Assembly (NCBI GenBank): GCA_963457665.1
Contig: OY735207.1
Location: 46,896,196-46,960,195 of the forward strand
Length of the DNA stretch: 64,000 nt
Direction: 5' to 3'
From: Thysanoteuthis rhombus
Lineage: Eukaryota; Mollusca; Cephalopoda; Oegopsida; Thysanoteuthidae
Under the pieces are notes generated by a model that was not told the origin of the DNA, did no database searches, and saw only the letters and a list, made by a program, of their open reading frames with translations. The position numbers and the translations under genes are program-made. Positions within the stretch are counted from its first letter, which is position 1; the number at the start of each line of letters is the position of its first letter. Below, in pieces: positions 1 to 11,268 of this stretch.

Positions 1-63
1 ATATGATGAAATAAATTGGACTAATTTTCCTTTTCAACGGATAAAAATTGTAAATTTGTATGA

Positions 64-66
<3 letters not shown>

Positions 67-124
<58 letters not shown>

Positions 125-199
125 GATTGTGGATTCGCTACACAAAGTAGCTCATGTTTCTGCCCTCTAGCCTGATGTGTAACACATATACTGTGTGTG

Positions 200-248
<49 letters not shown>

Positions 249-250
249 TA
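67..250. repeat. (TA)n microsatellite, two blocks
   Basis: Two (TA)n blocks (about 67-121 and 199-249) flank 75 bp of ordinary sequence that ends in a short GT run. They create spurious reading frames of alternating Ile-Tyr and code for nothing. From 250 to 1100 I see only a short (GA)n run (405-425) and no recognisable gene. Confidence 0.95.
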
Positions 251-1114
251 CCCAAATGTTCAAGAAATTTGAACAGATAGATGGAAGACATGTCTGTGAA
301 AATGAGTGGTAATTGATTGAATTCACATCAGCATTACGTGTACTTAGTCATGTGATTCTTGACGTCTAATTACGCTGTCACGTGATTAGTTCCGTATTGT
401 TATTTGGAGAGAGAGAGAGAGAGAGGGCGTGGCGACAGAGCATTTCGCCGCAAGGACTTTGAAAGAGATCCCTCATGCGTACGGGAAGGAGATGAAAGCA
501 TTGACATCAGAGAAGCGACGTACTCCATTTGGAATAGTTGTCTCAATAAATCAAACGGCCCTTGTTTCCGAGCTGAAGAAAAAAAAGCTTCTAAATTCGC
601 ACGATCTATCTGAGCACGCACGCGCACATCATTCCATTGTATCGGCGTCGGCCTTTCGTGTGTTTGAGCGAGTGTTATTCCATCGGTTGGCGCGTGCTTT
701 TGTGTTTAGATCAATGGCTTGGACCTGCATGCATTCAAGGGTGCGTGAACAAGGAGACAGAGTGTGAGTTGGTGGATGAGTGTGCACATGCGATGATGGG
801 ACGAACTCAACGACCCCAACAACTTCTTTTGATCCTCCTTTCAAACGAAACCCCGCCAAAAGTAAATTATTCAAGAATTCCCAGCCCTTTTCGCCGCTCA
901 CACTGGGTCAACGAGTCTATCATTCGATGGAGGTCGGATGTGGATAGCAACCAGCAGAATTGTTCTCGTCACTATTCTCTACTTCCGATTGATTTTAGTA
1001 ACGGAATCTAATAACACGACCGTTGAGAAAAACAAAAACAAAACAAAAACAACAGCATAGAACTAGCGTGTTTATTAATTATAAAGATGATATCTGTTAT
1101 GGAGAGGGTTAGTA

Positions 1115-1290
1115 TTTTTTTTAGAGACCGTCAACCAAAACTGTCGCCAAAACTGTCAACGTATGTTTCTTCAGTTTTCAAGTCAGTCTGGCTGGCCATG
1201 TATGTATTGTGTGCAACTGTCATATGAATGTAGCTTGATGGAAAATTCGAACATTTCTCCCTATGTCTGGGAAAAAAGTTTTGTTTTGTT
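1115..1290 (+). repeat. interspersed repeat, copy 1 (partner at 48.2 kb)
   Basis: This stretch contains a phrase built on ACCAAAACTGTC, followed by GTCAAC and then a CAGTTTT / CTGGCTGG region. The same order of phrases is found near 48,182-48,300. This suggests an old dispersed repeat of unknown class. No coding potential is seen. Confidence 0.5.
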
Positions 1291-1589
1291 TTTGAAAATC
1301 CTCCGATAGGTTCAATTGATAATGTAAATTCATGCTAAATTTGCCCTTTGAGATCTACTTAGTTATCACAGCTCAAAAAAAGGCTAGAGGAGTTATTCAT
1401 TCATAGATGACCGCTTTTTTCAATTCTTTAAAAATTGTTCACCCCCAACACAGGACATTGTTCACGAGTCGGTTTTTCTAGGGCAACAAACCAGACCTAT
1501 TATTATTTTGATGCTTTTGTCTGATCACGCTTGAAGAAAAGTCAAAGTGCAGAGTTGAAAACGTTATCGATTTTTGGCTACTGAGAGAT

Positions 1590-2065
1590 AAGGGATTCCA
1601 TGCGGAAAGAAATGCAGAAAGAAACGATGATAACGGAAAAAAAAAATTGAATTTCATTGAGAAGAACAGAAAGTAAGAGAGAGAGAAAAAAAGATTCTGA
1701 AGAGAGAAGAGATAGGCTATCTGAATAAAGAAACAAGACAAAAAAATAAGACGAAATATCAAAAACTGATGACAAAGGAGATAGAAGACGAAAAAAATAC
1801 GAAAGGAAGGGGATTTACAATGAAAATATACAAGTGAGAAAGGAAAGAAGGAAAAGAAGAAAAGGAAAGAGAAAAACAACGAAAAACCGAGAAAGAAAGA
1901 AAGAACAGAAGAGAAAAATCAAAGAAAGTTTCAGGGAGAGAAAGATGAGAGAAAAACAGTATTATCCAAGAAAGAATGGACGAAGATAGCGGACAAAAAG
2001 GAAGCAGTAGAGGAGATAAAAAAGAAAAAGAAGAGAATAGGAACGAAGGAGTATAGTCAAATAGT
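1590..2065 (+). repeat. homopurine-rich tract
   Basis: The plus strand is almost all A and G for roughly 470 bp, as degenerate GAAAG, GAGAAA and AAGAAG words without a fixed period. The minus strand therefore translates as Phe/Ser/Leu-rich nonsense. Such tracts can form triplex DNA. No gene is supported. Confidence 0.75.
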
Positions 2066-2214
2066 ACCCGAGAACAGACTGACAATAAACAAGCTACTTA
2101 GTAAGATATGAACTAACTATCTATCTAGATTACTACTATGTACATGTAGATGGGTATTTAGTCAACTTGTTGAGTTCGTAAATCTCAATGCAAGAAATGG
2201 TGCATTCAAAAATA

Positions 2215-2600
2215 GTTGGGCCGCTCAGACAAATATGTGTACATTTTGTGATAAGAGAAGAAAATTTGGTACACTTACAGCCAAAGATATTCCTAAAATA
2301 TTTGGATATTGAGCAACCATGAATTTTCAATAAATCGCCAAGGGCTGCCATTTCAAAAGTGACTGCCCGTGACAACAGTTTACAGATCAATTTTCCTATT
2401 GAAAATATATGTAATATGCTATTGAGGGAATAGATAGTTAAATTTATTCATCATACATTCGGGAAATTGCTATTTCGATAATTCATGAAGGTGATTGGAA
2501 ATTCAAAATGTCTGCTATGACTGGTATGAAAATTGTAATTGCAATAAAATTGCGTAAGCTGATCTGATATGGATGATATTAGTGTCAATATTTTCTTATA
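2215..2600 (+). repeat. interspersed repeat R, left arm of large inverted repeat
   Basis: The stretch runs from a GTTGGGCCGCTCAGACAAAT phrase, through CATGAATTTTCAATA, to GTATGAAAATTGTAATTGCA. A same-orientation copy lies at about 35,030-35,375, and an inverted copy at about 3,020-3,265. The class is unknown. It contains short frames that do not align with a known protein. Confidence 0.65.
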
Positions 2601-2639
2601 ATTGGAGATGACCATCATGTTTGGGGTCAGATGCTGGTG

Positions 2640-2975
2640 TCAGCACCATATAAGTCTTTACTGTGTAGATGGGGCTGATGATTATGTTGGGGATGATAGT
2701 GATGGTGGTGGTGGTGGCTATAGTAATGGTGATGATGTTGTCAGTGGTCATGATGATGGTGCTGATGCTAATGGTGATAAAGATAGGAATGGTGTTGGAT
2801 CACCATCACTACCACCATCATCAGTGGTAGCATCACTATCAACACCACAGCCACCATCATTTTAACCATCTTTAACCCATTAATATCATCATCACTTATA
2901 CCTGCAGTATCATCGCCTCTATTATCAGTACTATTACCACCATCATCACTATCCCCCGCCTCCACCACCATCATC
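2640..2975. repeat. GAT/GGT-rich then ATC/ACC-rich triplet tract
   Basis: The first half of the plus strand is made of GAT and GGT triplets and the second half of ATC and ACC triplets, switching at about 2,800. The two halves are complementary in composition and can fold on each other. They sit between two inverted copies of the same interspersed repeat. Confidence 0.85.
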
Positions 2976-3019
2976 AACTCTTCATCGTGCTGGTAGTTGT
3001 GATGTAGACCATAGCATCA

Positions 3020-3265
3020 TGGTGCTCATCTTGAATTGCGAGATAGAAGGATGCTTCTAGCAATTCTTTGGGAGGGCATCTTGAATTTTCGACTTGATGT
3101 ATTTTGCAAATGGCAATTTTCCAAAACTATGTACAGTAAATAAATCTTACGAATTATTTTCTCAGTATCAAATATCCATTCCTGATAAGAAAATCTATCT
3201 GAAAACAGTAGTCGATTGCAGCCATTGGCAACATATTGGAAATTCATGATGGCTCAATTTCCAAT
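3020..3265 (-). repeat. interspersed repeat R, inverted copy
   Basis: Read on the minus strand, this contains CATGAATTTCCAATATG, a GGCTGC phrase and GGAAAATTGCCATTTG, in the same order as the plus-strand copies at 2,215 and 35,030. It forms the right arm of a structure of about 1.05 kb. Confidence 0.65.
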
Positions 3266-3406
3266 TTTTCGTGTAATGTCTTTGGCAGTCAGTGTAGCAA
3301 ATATTATGTTCTCATCACAAAATACACAATTGGATTAGAGTTTTCGGCTGAGCAGCCCCACTAGAAGTAAAATACTGAGAGCACATATAACTTTACTTTT
3401 TGGAAA

Positions 3407-3409
<3 letters not shown>

Positions 3410-3445
<36 letters not shown>

Positions 3446-3845
3446 ATGAAAAAAGTGTGAGGTGTAATCGTACACTGGTGTATCCGAATACATTTACGTA
3501 CGCCAAAGTATATTTTGATCCTTCATGAACTGCATCAGTGAAGGTGTTTAGAGCTTGCTGCATGGTATTCAGCAAGAAAGGTCTTCTAAGACGACTTCAA
3601 AGGAGATTTCCATTCAATTGAACGTAAGAGGATACTTCTCAATTATTACTCTTTCTTCTGAGTTTATTGCCGGAATGTACAGCTGAAGAGATGATAATGA
3701 TAGCTCTCCTTCGGAGGCGTTATGCAATTAACAAGCAGCAAGAAAAATGCGTACCCACACATTTAATATAATTATAAAGTCTTGAAAAACACTTAACAAG
3801 AACATTTTAACATACACACACACACACGCACACACACATGCACAC

Positions 3846-3884
<39 letters not shown>

Positions 3885-3885
3885 T
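3410..3885. repeat. (TA)n and (CA)n(TA)n microsatellites
   Basis: There is a (TA)n block at about 3,410-3,442 and a compound CA/TA block at about 3,814-3,885. The sequence between them has no recognisable coding content. Confidence 0.95.
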
Positions 3886-3951
3886 CAGATCAATCTGATC
3901 GGGCCTTATGAATTTTGCTGAAGACAGTATTTTCCCTTATATTGCGTCGAT

Positions 3952-5130
3952 CAATAATAATAATAATAATAATAGTAGTTGAAAACTTCAAAGGACACCA
4001 ATCCTCTAAAACAAAGGGAAAGGTCAAACTCTTCATGCAGATGGATGACATAAAACTATTTGTGGAGGAAAAAGAAGGATTCGAAATGTTGGTCAATAAC
4101 GTTGAAGAATACATCCGTGATATTGGAATGGGGGAAGAAAAATGTGCACTATTGGTAATGTGGTGGAAAAGACTTATGGAAGTGAAAGCAATAGACCTAG
4201 GGAAGGTTTATGATGGTGAAAAGAATAGACCTACCGGACAACAAAACTATAACTATATAATCAACCACGCAAAAGTATAGCTGTATAATTAACCACACAA
4301 GACCGATGTGAATACCCGAGGACTCCCAAATATGACTCTATAAATCAAGAAGAAATAAGAGAGAAAATGAGAAAGGAATGTCTTAGGAGAATAGAATATC
4401 AGAAAGCAAGCTTCATAGCAAATATTTGATTGAAAGGATGATCACTGGACGTTAGTAATAGTAAGATACACTGGACCATTTTTGGATACACTAACAATGA
4501 ACTCCAACCAATGAAGCAGAGAACTGAGAAATCTATGACGATACACAAGACTCTACACCCCAGAGAGGACACAGATAGATTAAATTTAAAAAGAGAAGGT
4601 GGTGACAGAGGACTCATCAGCATAGATGACTGTATCCAAATGGCCAAAACGGGATTGGAAATTCATGCGTAAGCATCTTGTGAAGGTATGAGAAGCGCTC
4701 AAGACAATGCAACCAACATTTAAAAAGTTTTAATACAAACATTGAAAGTGAAAGTGGAACAAAACAAAACTTCATGGAGTATTCAAAAGATAGATTGAAA
4801 ATATCACATGTGAAAAATCATGGATATGGCTACGCAAAGGACACTCTGAAAGAGAAATAGAATCTGTATTTTTGGCTGTACATGCAAATAACTGAGTGAA
4901 TACGGAAGAGAGTGAATATTGTGAAGGTACCAGGCGTGGGTGCCGTGGAAGATGAGGAATATTGAGGTTAAAGTAGTGCCAATAATAGTAGACACACTTG
5001 CATGAAAAGAGTGCTGGACACCTGAGGAGACCTACTGACAGCCTCCAGTCATTACCACCAGACAACAGGTGGGAAAGTGCAAACCAAAGCACTGCTGTGG
5101 ACTTGCTGTCCATCAGTCTCCAAACATTTG
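3952..5130 (+). pseudogene. R4/Dong-like retrotransposon, 5'-truncated copy at 4 kb
   Basis: The copy starts right after an (AAT)n run (3,952-3,973). Its first readable part is the palm end of the reverse transcriptase, where the catalytic YMDD has become QMDD followed by IKLF. Further on come the TGPFLG-like segment and the DDTDRL / RGLISI region after the polymerase, seen near 4,460-4,640. A fragment matching the KMWNMK segment of the C-terminal domain lies near 4,950. The stretch ends in the family's 3' UTR module (5,005-5,080). Several stops and frame changes interrupt it, and a tandem duplication of about 27 bp sits at 4,245-4,300. The assignment rests on close similarity to the better copy at 45.8 kb. 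The element copies itself by target-primed reverse transcription; this copy is dead. Confidence 0.85.
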
Positions 5131-5489
5131 ACGCATGTAGAACACTAATAACAACAGTAACAACTGCAACAACAACTATATATGATTATTATCATTATCA
5201 GTCTACCTTTTAAAAAAAAAAACTTTATGAAAGCATGTAAGGACACATAGGCCTTCCTTCGGGGGATGATGCATGGGATTTTTTTTTTGAAAGAAAAAGA
5301 AATCAGAAAGTTACAGTGTTTGTTCACCTGCAACGAACTCAGATCTCAGGCAATCTGATAGAAATTAATTAGATATCTAAAAGTATCTACATTTAGAAAT
5401 AAAATATCTAAATTGGCAACATTGAGCAGAAGTAACTGGAATACCTCGAAGCCATAGTTCCATGCGACTGACGAAAATCATTTCCATAT

Positions 5490-6128
5490 GACAGTTACTG
5501 TCAAGATAGAAGATGCAAAACTCGGCAAGGTAGACCACTACATCTACCTAGGGCAACGAATTTACGTGAGATCCTCAAAAGAGGCGGAAATCAAGCGAAG
5601 AATCACTCTGGGATGGCAAGCCTTCGACAGAGAAAGCTCAACTTCCAAAAACCAGATGATCCTAATAATCCTAAAAAGATTTTTTTTAACCAATGCATCC
5701 TCCCGATAGTCACTTATGGAGTTGAAACATGGAACCTAACCAAGAGACAGACCTGCAAGCTGAGAAGTATGCATCGTGCGCACGAGAGAATCATGCTCAA
5801 CCTTACATGGAGGGACCACAAGACTGTAAAGTATATAAGGAAGAAAACGGGAGTCCCTGACATCATAGACATTATTAAAAAAAACTCAAATTGCAATGGG
5901 CAGGCCATGTTGCAAGAATGAAAGACAACCGATGGACATCACGTCTCACAACATGGATCGCCAGAGATCACATGAGAAACCGAGGCCGACAGAACGCAAG
6001 ATGGAGAGATGAATTAGACAAATTCAGGAAATACTGGCTCCACAACGCCCATGATACAGAACTGTAACGAATCCCAGGGAAGGTCTATGTCCAAAGACAG
6101 ATGTTAAAAGACTGACGATGATGATGTT
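5490..6128 (+). pseudogene. RTE-like retrotransposon 3' end, copy A
   Basis: The encoded protein is the C-terminal part of an RTE-clade endonuclease/reverse transcriptase, downstream of the catalytic palm. Readable words are DHYIYLGQRI, VTYGVETWNLTKRQTCKLR, HERIMLNLTWRDHKT and a degraded TRWRDELDKFRKYW. The frame breaks near 5,680 (T-run) and again near 5,880 (A-run). Close to the end a tryptophan codon has become a stop in the segment that reads EVWRILGK in related copies. The final LKD is followed by TGA and a short GATGATGAT tail. The frame breaks and 5' truncation show it is inactive. Its family membership is well supported by ten sister copies in the window. Confidence 0.88.
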
Positions 6129-6534
6129 GTTATATCAAACTGCTCCACATGCTACAATGTCCAGACCTTGCCAAAAATGCACCTTTGGAATGAGCTCCGC
6201 CCAAGCGATATCAAATGACATTTTCTTTACACTCGTAGTCTTATCGCATCAAGTTGAATATCTATGGGAACAAAAACGTTCAACATTGACTGCTTGCAAG
6301 GAATGCAAACTTTTGTTTACGATATAATATTTCACTCTTCTGACTTTAATACTGCAACATACGCTACAGTTGCTATGTCATTTATGAGTATTGCATCACA
6401 TTTACTTCCCAGTTTAATCATTATCAACTGACTAAATGCACAAACTAACACATCGGAACAAAGATCCAAAGCAAGCGTAGAAATTCTATCCATTTCAACT
6501 CTTGACCCAATCTTCATAACTCAGTGTGCAAGGA

Positions 6535-7010
6535 TGTCTCGCCGTAGAGCAATGGTTAGCCAACTAATCACACAAACCTTTTGAAACTCAATGTAAACTT
6601 GTAGCTTTGTACCACATTAAGTTTAATAAACGTCATTAATGGGCATCTCGTTGTAGATTTAGTGTTCAGCAAGTAAGTCACCCGAACCATCACTACCATA
6701 GTGATTACGATTCTCATCGTGTACCCAACACTTTTGGCCTTATACAATACCAAAACAGACTGTGAATATCAATGGGTGCATCACTGTACATTAATGGTTA
6801 ATAAGTTAGTCTTATTATACCGTTGTGAATTTGTTTTTCACTGAAATTCCCAAGCCGATGGCCTTGATCCAAACAAATTTAAGTGTGATTTATTGGGAGT
6901 TAGTAGTTAGGTAGTTAGTCTCAGAGACCATTCCGACTGTTGTGAGTTTGACTGTCCGACATTCGTGGCCTTGCACCAGACTAAGTTGATCTCAGTAAAC
7001 ATGATAAACG
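6535..7010 (+). repeat. cluster of four tRNA-derived SINE modules
   Basis: Four similar modules begin near 6,535, 6,640, 6,780 and 6,900. Each has a tRNA-like head (for example GAGCAATGGTTAGCCAACTA and GTTAGTAGTTAGGTAGTTAG). Where a body is legible it runs GTGGCCTTGCACCAGACTAA followed by an AT-rich tail. The same body phrase appears in reverse at 24.2-25.1, 58-59 and 63 kb. The B-box is weak in several modules. It is a repeat cluster, not a functional tRNA gene. Confidence 0.6.
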
Positions 7011-7256
7011 TTTAGTACGTTTAGGACAATTGTTTATCACACTTTTTTGATAATTTAATTTATGCTGCCGACTTGTGAATGAGCGAAAGGGTTCAACTCT
7101 CTGACAACCAGATACAAAGCATCAGAAATATTAAAGCTTGGTCCCAGAACAGTAGTAAAACAAACCTGGCTGCTGCAAGGTCAAGCTACATTCGAACTTC
7201 CATTCCGACTGGGGATTGTTACCGCAACTTCTGTATTGTATATATAACAAAAATAA

Positions 7257-7257
<1 letters not shown>

Positions 7258-7334
<77 letters not shown>

Positions 7335-7335
7335 G
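7258..7335. repeat. (CT)n(TA)n microsatellite
   Basis: A CT run with occasional TTT interruptions passes directly into a short TA run. Confidence 0.95.
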
Positions 7336-7444
7336 TATAATGTCCATCTCTTAAATGCTAACTGTCGCGTTGAAAGAGACGAAAAAGACCGAGAATAAAT
7401 GAGATGAGAATTGGGGTTGACTGCAGTTATTTGACCTTTGCATT

Positions 7445-7535
7445 ATCGGCGGGTTGTTTAGCACAGTGGTAAGTGAATTGAAGCAAATACTTATCGATGG
7501 GAGGTTCGATTCATGTAGCAGCCCCATTTTTTAAT
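7445..7535 (+). ncRNA. tRNA-like SINE head or tRNA pseudogene
   Basis: An A-box-like TTAGCACAGTGGTAAG (from about 7,458) and a B-box-like AGGTTCGATTCATG (from about 7,502) are spaced as in tRNA genes. A T-run (7,528-7,533) follows that could end RNA polymerase III transcription. Acceptor and T-stem pairing are poor, so a working tRNA is unlikely. A SINE head or tRNA pseudogene fits better. Confidence 0.55.
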
Positions 7536-7743
7536 GGTTTATTCTATTTACGGTGTCTAAATTGAATGATATATCAACTGTGTAACGACAGAAGATCATT
7601 TCAATAAGTTTCTATATAATATAACGTAATTCATAATTCATATACATATATATATATATTTATAGGAAACAATAGTCAACCACTAAACAAAAGCAGAGGA
7701 AAGAAAAAAAAACCCTACCAGCTTAGAATAGTCGACCCCGCAA

Positions 7744-7840
7744 AATGTCCCAAACAGGAATCTCAAATAAACCAAATCATTCGCCTGAAGAAGTCTAAAC
7801 AGAGCATAGGAACATAAACGTATTTGTGTAGTGAATCCTC
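7744..7840 (+). repeat. dispersed repeat with CCTGAAGAAG motif, copy 1
   Basis: The segment reads CCTGAAGAAG, a variable spacer, then AACATAAACGTATTTGTGTA. About 90 bp are shared with 15,900-15,993, which carries CCTGAAAAAG and GCAGAAACTC, then GCGTGTTTGTGCAATC. A (TA)n array starts 20 bp downstream here and ends just upstream of the second copy. Confidence 0.55.
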
Positions 7841-7856
7841 ATTCCATTATCCATTT

Positions 7857-7857
7857 A

Positions 7858-7912
<55 letters not shown>

Positions 7913-8183
7913 ATGAAATAAGCCTCTGCTTACGTGCATGATGAATTTTTGGTAAAAATATAAGACTTGTCATTTCAACTAAATGAGATAGACTGCCCCC
8001 TGACTTGGTCATGTGTTCAAATCACAATTGAGGAATGTGGATTTTACAAACTAGTTTACTCTCCTCATTCTACAGTTGGAAAATAAGGTCACTCCAGACT
8101 TTGGAGTTGAGTTTCACACACACATACAAACACATACACACACACACACACACACGCGCACACATACACAAACGCATATGCAT

Positions 8184-8214
<31 letters not shown>

Positions 8215-8250
8215 TGCGTGCACACACACACACACACACACACACACTTA
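7857..8250. repeat. (TA)n and (CA)n microsatellites
   Basis: There is a (TA)n block at 7,857-7,907 and a long interrupted (CA)n block at 8,115-8,250. His-Thr and Val-Cys frames over the latter are artefacts. Confidence 0.95.
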
Positions 8251-9249
8251 AACAAGGATACACGTAAAGTAAATTTTCGATCTATTTATATAACCGCTGC
8301 TGTTCAAATATTATAAAAAAGATGTTGTAATGAATGTATGATATAATAACATTCAACGCGTTCTTAGTGAGTTTAATAGCTGCGTATTTCCTTCCAGTGC
8401 CAGGGGTATGTGTATGGACGGGATGAAAACAATGATAACAAATACTGGTATACAGAGCAGATTGAGCTGTGTCTATTTGAAAGATTGGCGCAGCGCAATA
8501 ACCCTGTTCCCATTTCCCTGATTCACCTATGCCAATGATGTTAGGAAACGTACATGCATTCACTGGAGTCTGTCCATTTATGCACGCAACATCTCCAATA
8601 GTTCTCTATGAATTATTCTACACCGTTTGGGCCATACGATAAAGAAAATTCGATCATATTAGATCCATGGATTTTTTTTTCGATTGAGGAGAAAAAAATC
8701 ATACATTGAGTGATGTTTGTTTGCACGATATCTAAAACGAAGATCTCCACAATTTTCAATGGCCTCTTGAGGGACCTAGCGCCCTGGGCTAAGGATAAAT
8801 GATTGAATTTTGGGGACAATCCAGGATATTTTTTTTCAATCAACAGACATTTTTCGAATATTAAGAAAAGGTAACCAATGGTCCAAAATATGGAAAATCG
8901 AAACATAGTTACCTGCCCTTTATCGTAGCTATACATGAACAGATTCTTGTTCACTTTTTAGTCAGTGCATAGAGTTTGCAGAAGTATGCAATCTCAATGC
9001 TTTCTAGTTTGACATTTACTATGCCAGGCTTATTAGATACTAGCAAGAATACCCGGTGTTGCCTGGGGGAAATAATTGCAAATATAAATCAAATAAGAAA
9101 GATAAATACAGTTTTGCCAATTCAAGGCGAAAAATGAATTTTATTATTCTAATTTGACACCTAAAAGAAAATGAAACTTACAAAAAAATTGTATCGCCTG
9201 AATTTGAATTCATGGGCAAGAAATGACCCAAAGAATAGATGTGGACGGA

Positions 9250-10020
9250 TTAATTGTTCTGTATCGCCCCCTAGTCAAGAATTAAAAACGAAACTCTTCT
9301 TAGTACAAAGATAGACTGGAGGAAGAATGGTTAAGATCGGATCCGCCAGTGGGTCGGTGAAATGATGACGATCTTATTGAAAAGGAAAGCGAGAGAAAGA
9401 GTAGCCGGCTGCAAACGGTAGGGCAGAGGCATGACCTGCCAGGAGTCCTGGCGCCAATTGCGTATTTATTCACTGTCCCACCACAGCAAAATGTGACACA
9501 AGGTCGAGCTTAACTTGGGGAAAATGGGGACCATCCATCAAAAAATGGCTTCAGTCGACGTGGCTTTGGTTTGGTAAGCAACCAAAGTAACCTCCACCAC
9601 GAAAGCGTCAGGACAAGTCCCAACCTGCTCTGTTAAGTGCAACGGAGCAGTGCTGCTCCGGGGCAACGGATCCCCCGCAGCTGGGCCGAGTAATGATAGG
9701 AGAGCCTAAGGACGAGTCCAAAGGCTCCCAATGCGCGTAACAGTACGCATCCTCAGTAAAACCTCATTGGCTGTAGCACTGCACCACCGCACTCGGTCTT
9801 GATACCACCCACATCTGAATCTCCGGCCCATTCAACAGGCAAGTGTCAGTACCAGCGCCTCAGTCTCTACCATGGAACATATACAACACTTTGATCCTGA
9901 AAAGGTCAGAAAAGGGGGTGCGCGGAGGAGGAAGTGACGTTTTTGATATCTAGCTAAAAGAACAGTTTCGTATTTAATTCTCAACTAAAAGTATAGGGGG
10001 CGCTACAGTTCTAAAGTGAC
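9250..10020 (+). mobile_element. candidate non-autonomous element with inverted ends and GC-rich hairpin core
   Basis: A segment of about 55-60 bp at 9,250-9,312 (containing CGCCCCCTAGTCAAGAATTA and GAAACTCTTCTTAG) is present in inverted form at about 9,947-10,016. Between them lies a GC-richer block (about 9,380-9,860), unlike its AT-rich surroundings, that holds several short perfect hairpins. No open frame of note crosses it. It could be a non-autonomous DNA transposon or foldback element. Alternatively, it could be an unrelated GC-rich insertion, such as a LINE 5' UTR, between two inverted repeat copies. A third copy of the terminal segment lies at 10,262-10,335. Confidence 0.5.
9564..9750 (+). 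other. string of hairpins in GC-rich block
   Basis: Perfect stems seen by eye are: CTTTGGTT (9,564-9,571) with AACCAAAG (9,580-9,587); CGGAGCA (9,643-9,649) with TGCTCCG (9,654-9,660); GGG (9,661-9,663) with the C-run at 9,672-9,676; GAGCCT (9,702-9,707) with AGGCTC (9,722-9,727); and ATGCG (9,731-9,735) with CGCAT (9,746-9,750). This is more than I see in any other 190-bp stretch of the window. Function unknown. Confidence 0.55.
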
Positions 10021-10261
10021 ATCGCAGTTTTTTTTATTATAATCGTGTAGTAAATAGAGCGTTCCCTCTTAAAACCCTCTAACTAATCACTCTGGATTTT
10101 TTTTGCATGCTCTGATCCTGAATATCTTTGGGGTCCCTTTAAAAATCATTTCCGGTTGGAATGCACCATGTTAGAGGAGGGGGCGAACAATAAACGTATA
10201 GAAGACGAACATCATCCACCACAAAAGGTGAGTTGAATTGTTCTTGCTTTACAATCAACCC

Positions 10262-10335
10262 TAAGAATTTGTGGCGACCCCTATATTTCTAGTCAAGAAT
10301 TAGATACAAAACTCCTCTTTTAGTTTGGTATCTTA
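10262..10335 (+). repeat. third copy of the terminal segment
   Basis: It carries GTGGCGACCCCTATATTTCT followed by AGTCAAGAATTAGATAC and AAAACTCCTCTTTTAG, in the same orientation as the copy at 9,250. It lies back to back with the copy at 9,947-10,016. An imperfect direct duplication follows at 10,386 and 10,452 (TCAATCGCTTATTTGGCCCC). Confidence 0.55.
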
Positions 10336-10549
10336 AACTTCACGTCCTAAGATGACCTCCCGATAAAAGCCCTGAGAGCACGCAGTCAATCGCTTATTTG
10401 GCCCCAGCTTTCGAGCCGTTTATCTTATCTTCCTTTCCTTCACGTGCACATGGTCAATCGCTTATTTGGCCCCGCTATCTCGAGCCAGTCACCTTCCCCC
10501 TTTGCCTCTCTCTAAACTCGTGGCAGGCGTGGTTCCTTCTTTGACCGTG

Positions 10550-11268
10550 ACTATGAAGAGAGCAAGAAAGTCGGCCTACACGTGAACTTCAGCAAGACGA
10601 AGATCATGTGCAACAACCACATCGGAGATTTTAAAAAAAACACCAAGATCAAAATCGAGGACACAGAACTGGAGGAAGTTGATCACTACATCTACCTAGG
10701 ATAACGAATCTCCATGAGATCCTCAAAAGAAGAAATCACGCGAAGAATCATACTAGGATGGCAAGTCTTTGGCAGAGCAAGCACAACTTTAAAAAAAAGG
10801 AAGATCCCATTAATCTTAAAAAGAAGGGTGTATAAGCAATGCATCCTCCCAATAATCACTTATGGAGCTGAAACTTGGAACCTAACAAAGAGGCAGATCT
10901 GCAAATTGAGAAATATGCAACATGCACATGAAGGAACTATGCTGGGCCTCACATGGAGAGTCTACAAGACAGCACAGTACATCTGTGAAAAGACGAGAGC
11001 CAGGGACATCATTGAGTCCATCGAAAATCTCATATGGCAGTGGGCTGGCTATGTTGCAAAAATGACGGACAACCGATGGACATCGCGCCTCACGTTATGG
11101 ATCCCCCGAGATCACATGCAGAACCGAGGCCGGCAGGATATAAGATGGAGAGACGAGCTAGACGATTTCAGAGAGTACTGGCTCGGCGACGCCCATGATA
11201 GCGAAGTGTGGCGAATGCTGGGGAAGGTTTATATCCAACGACGGATGTTGAGAGACTGATGATGATGA

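Noticed and set aside
7445-7535. A functional tRNA gene
   Set aside because: A- and B-box phrases are present, but acceptor and T-stem pairing are poor, so it is listed only as tRNA-like.
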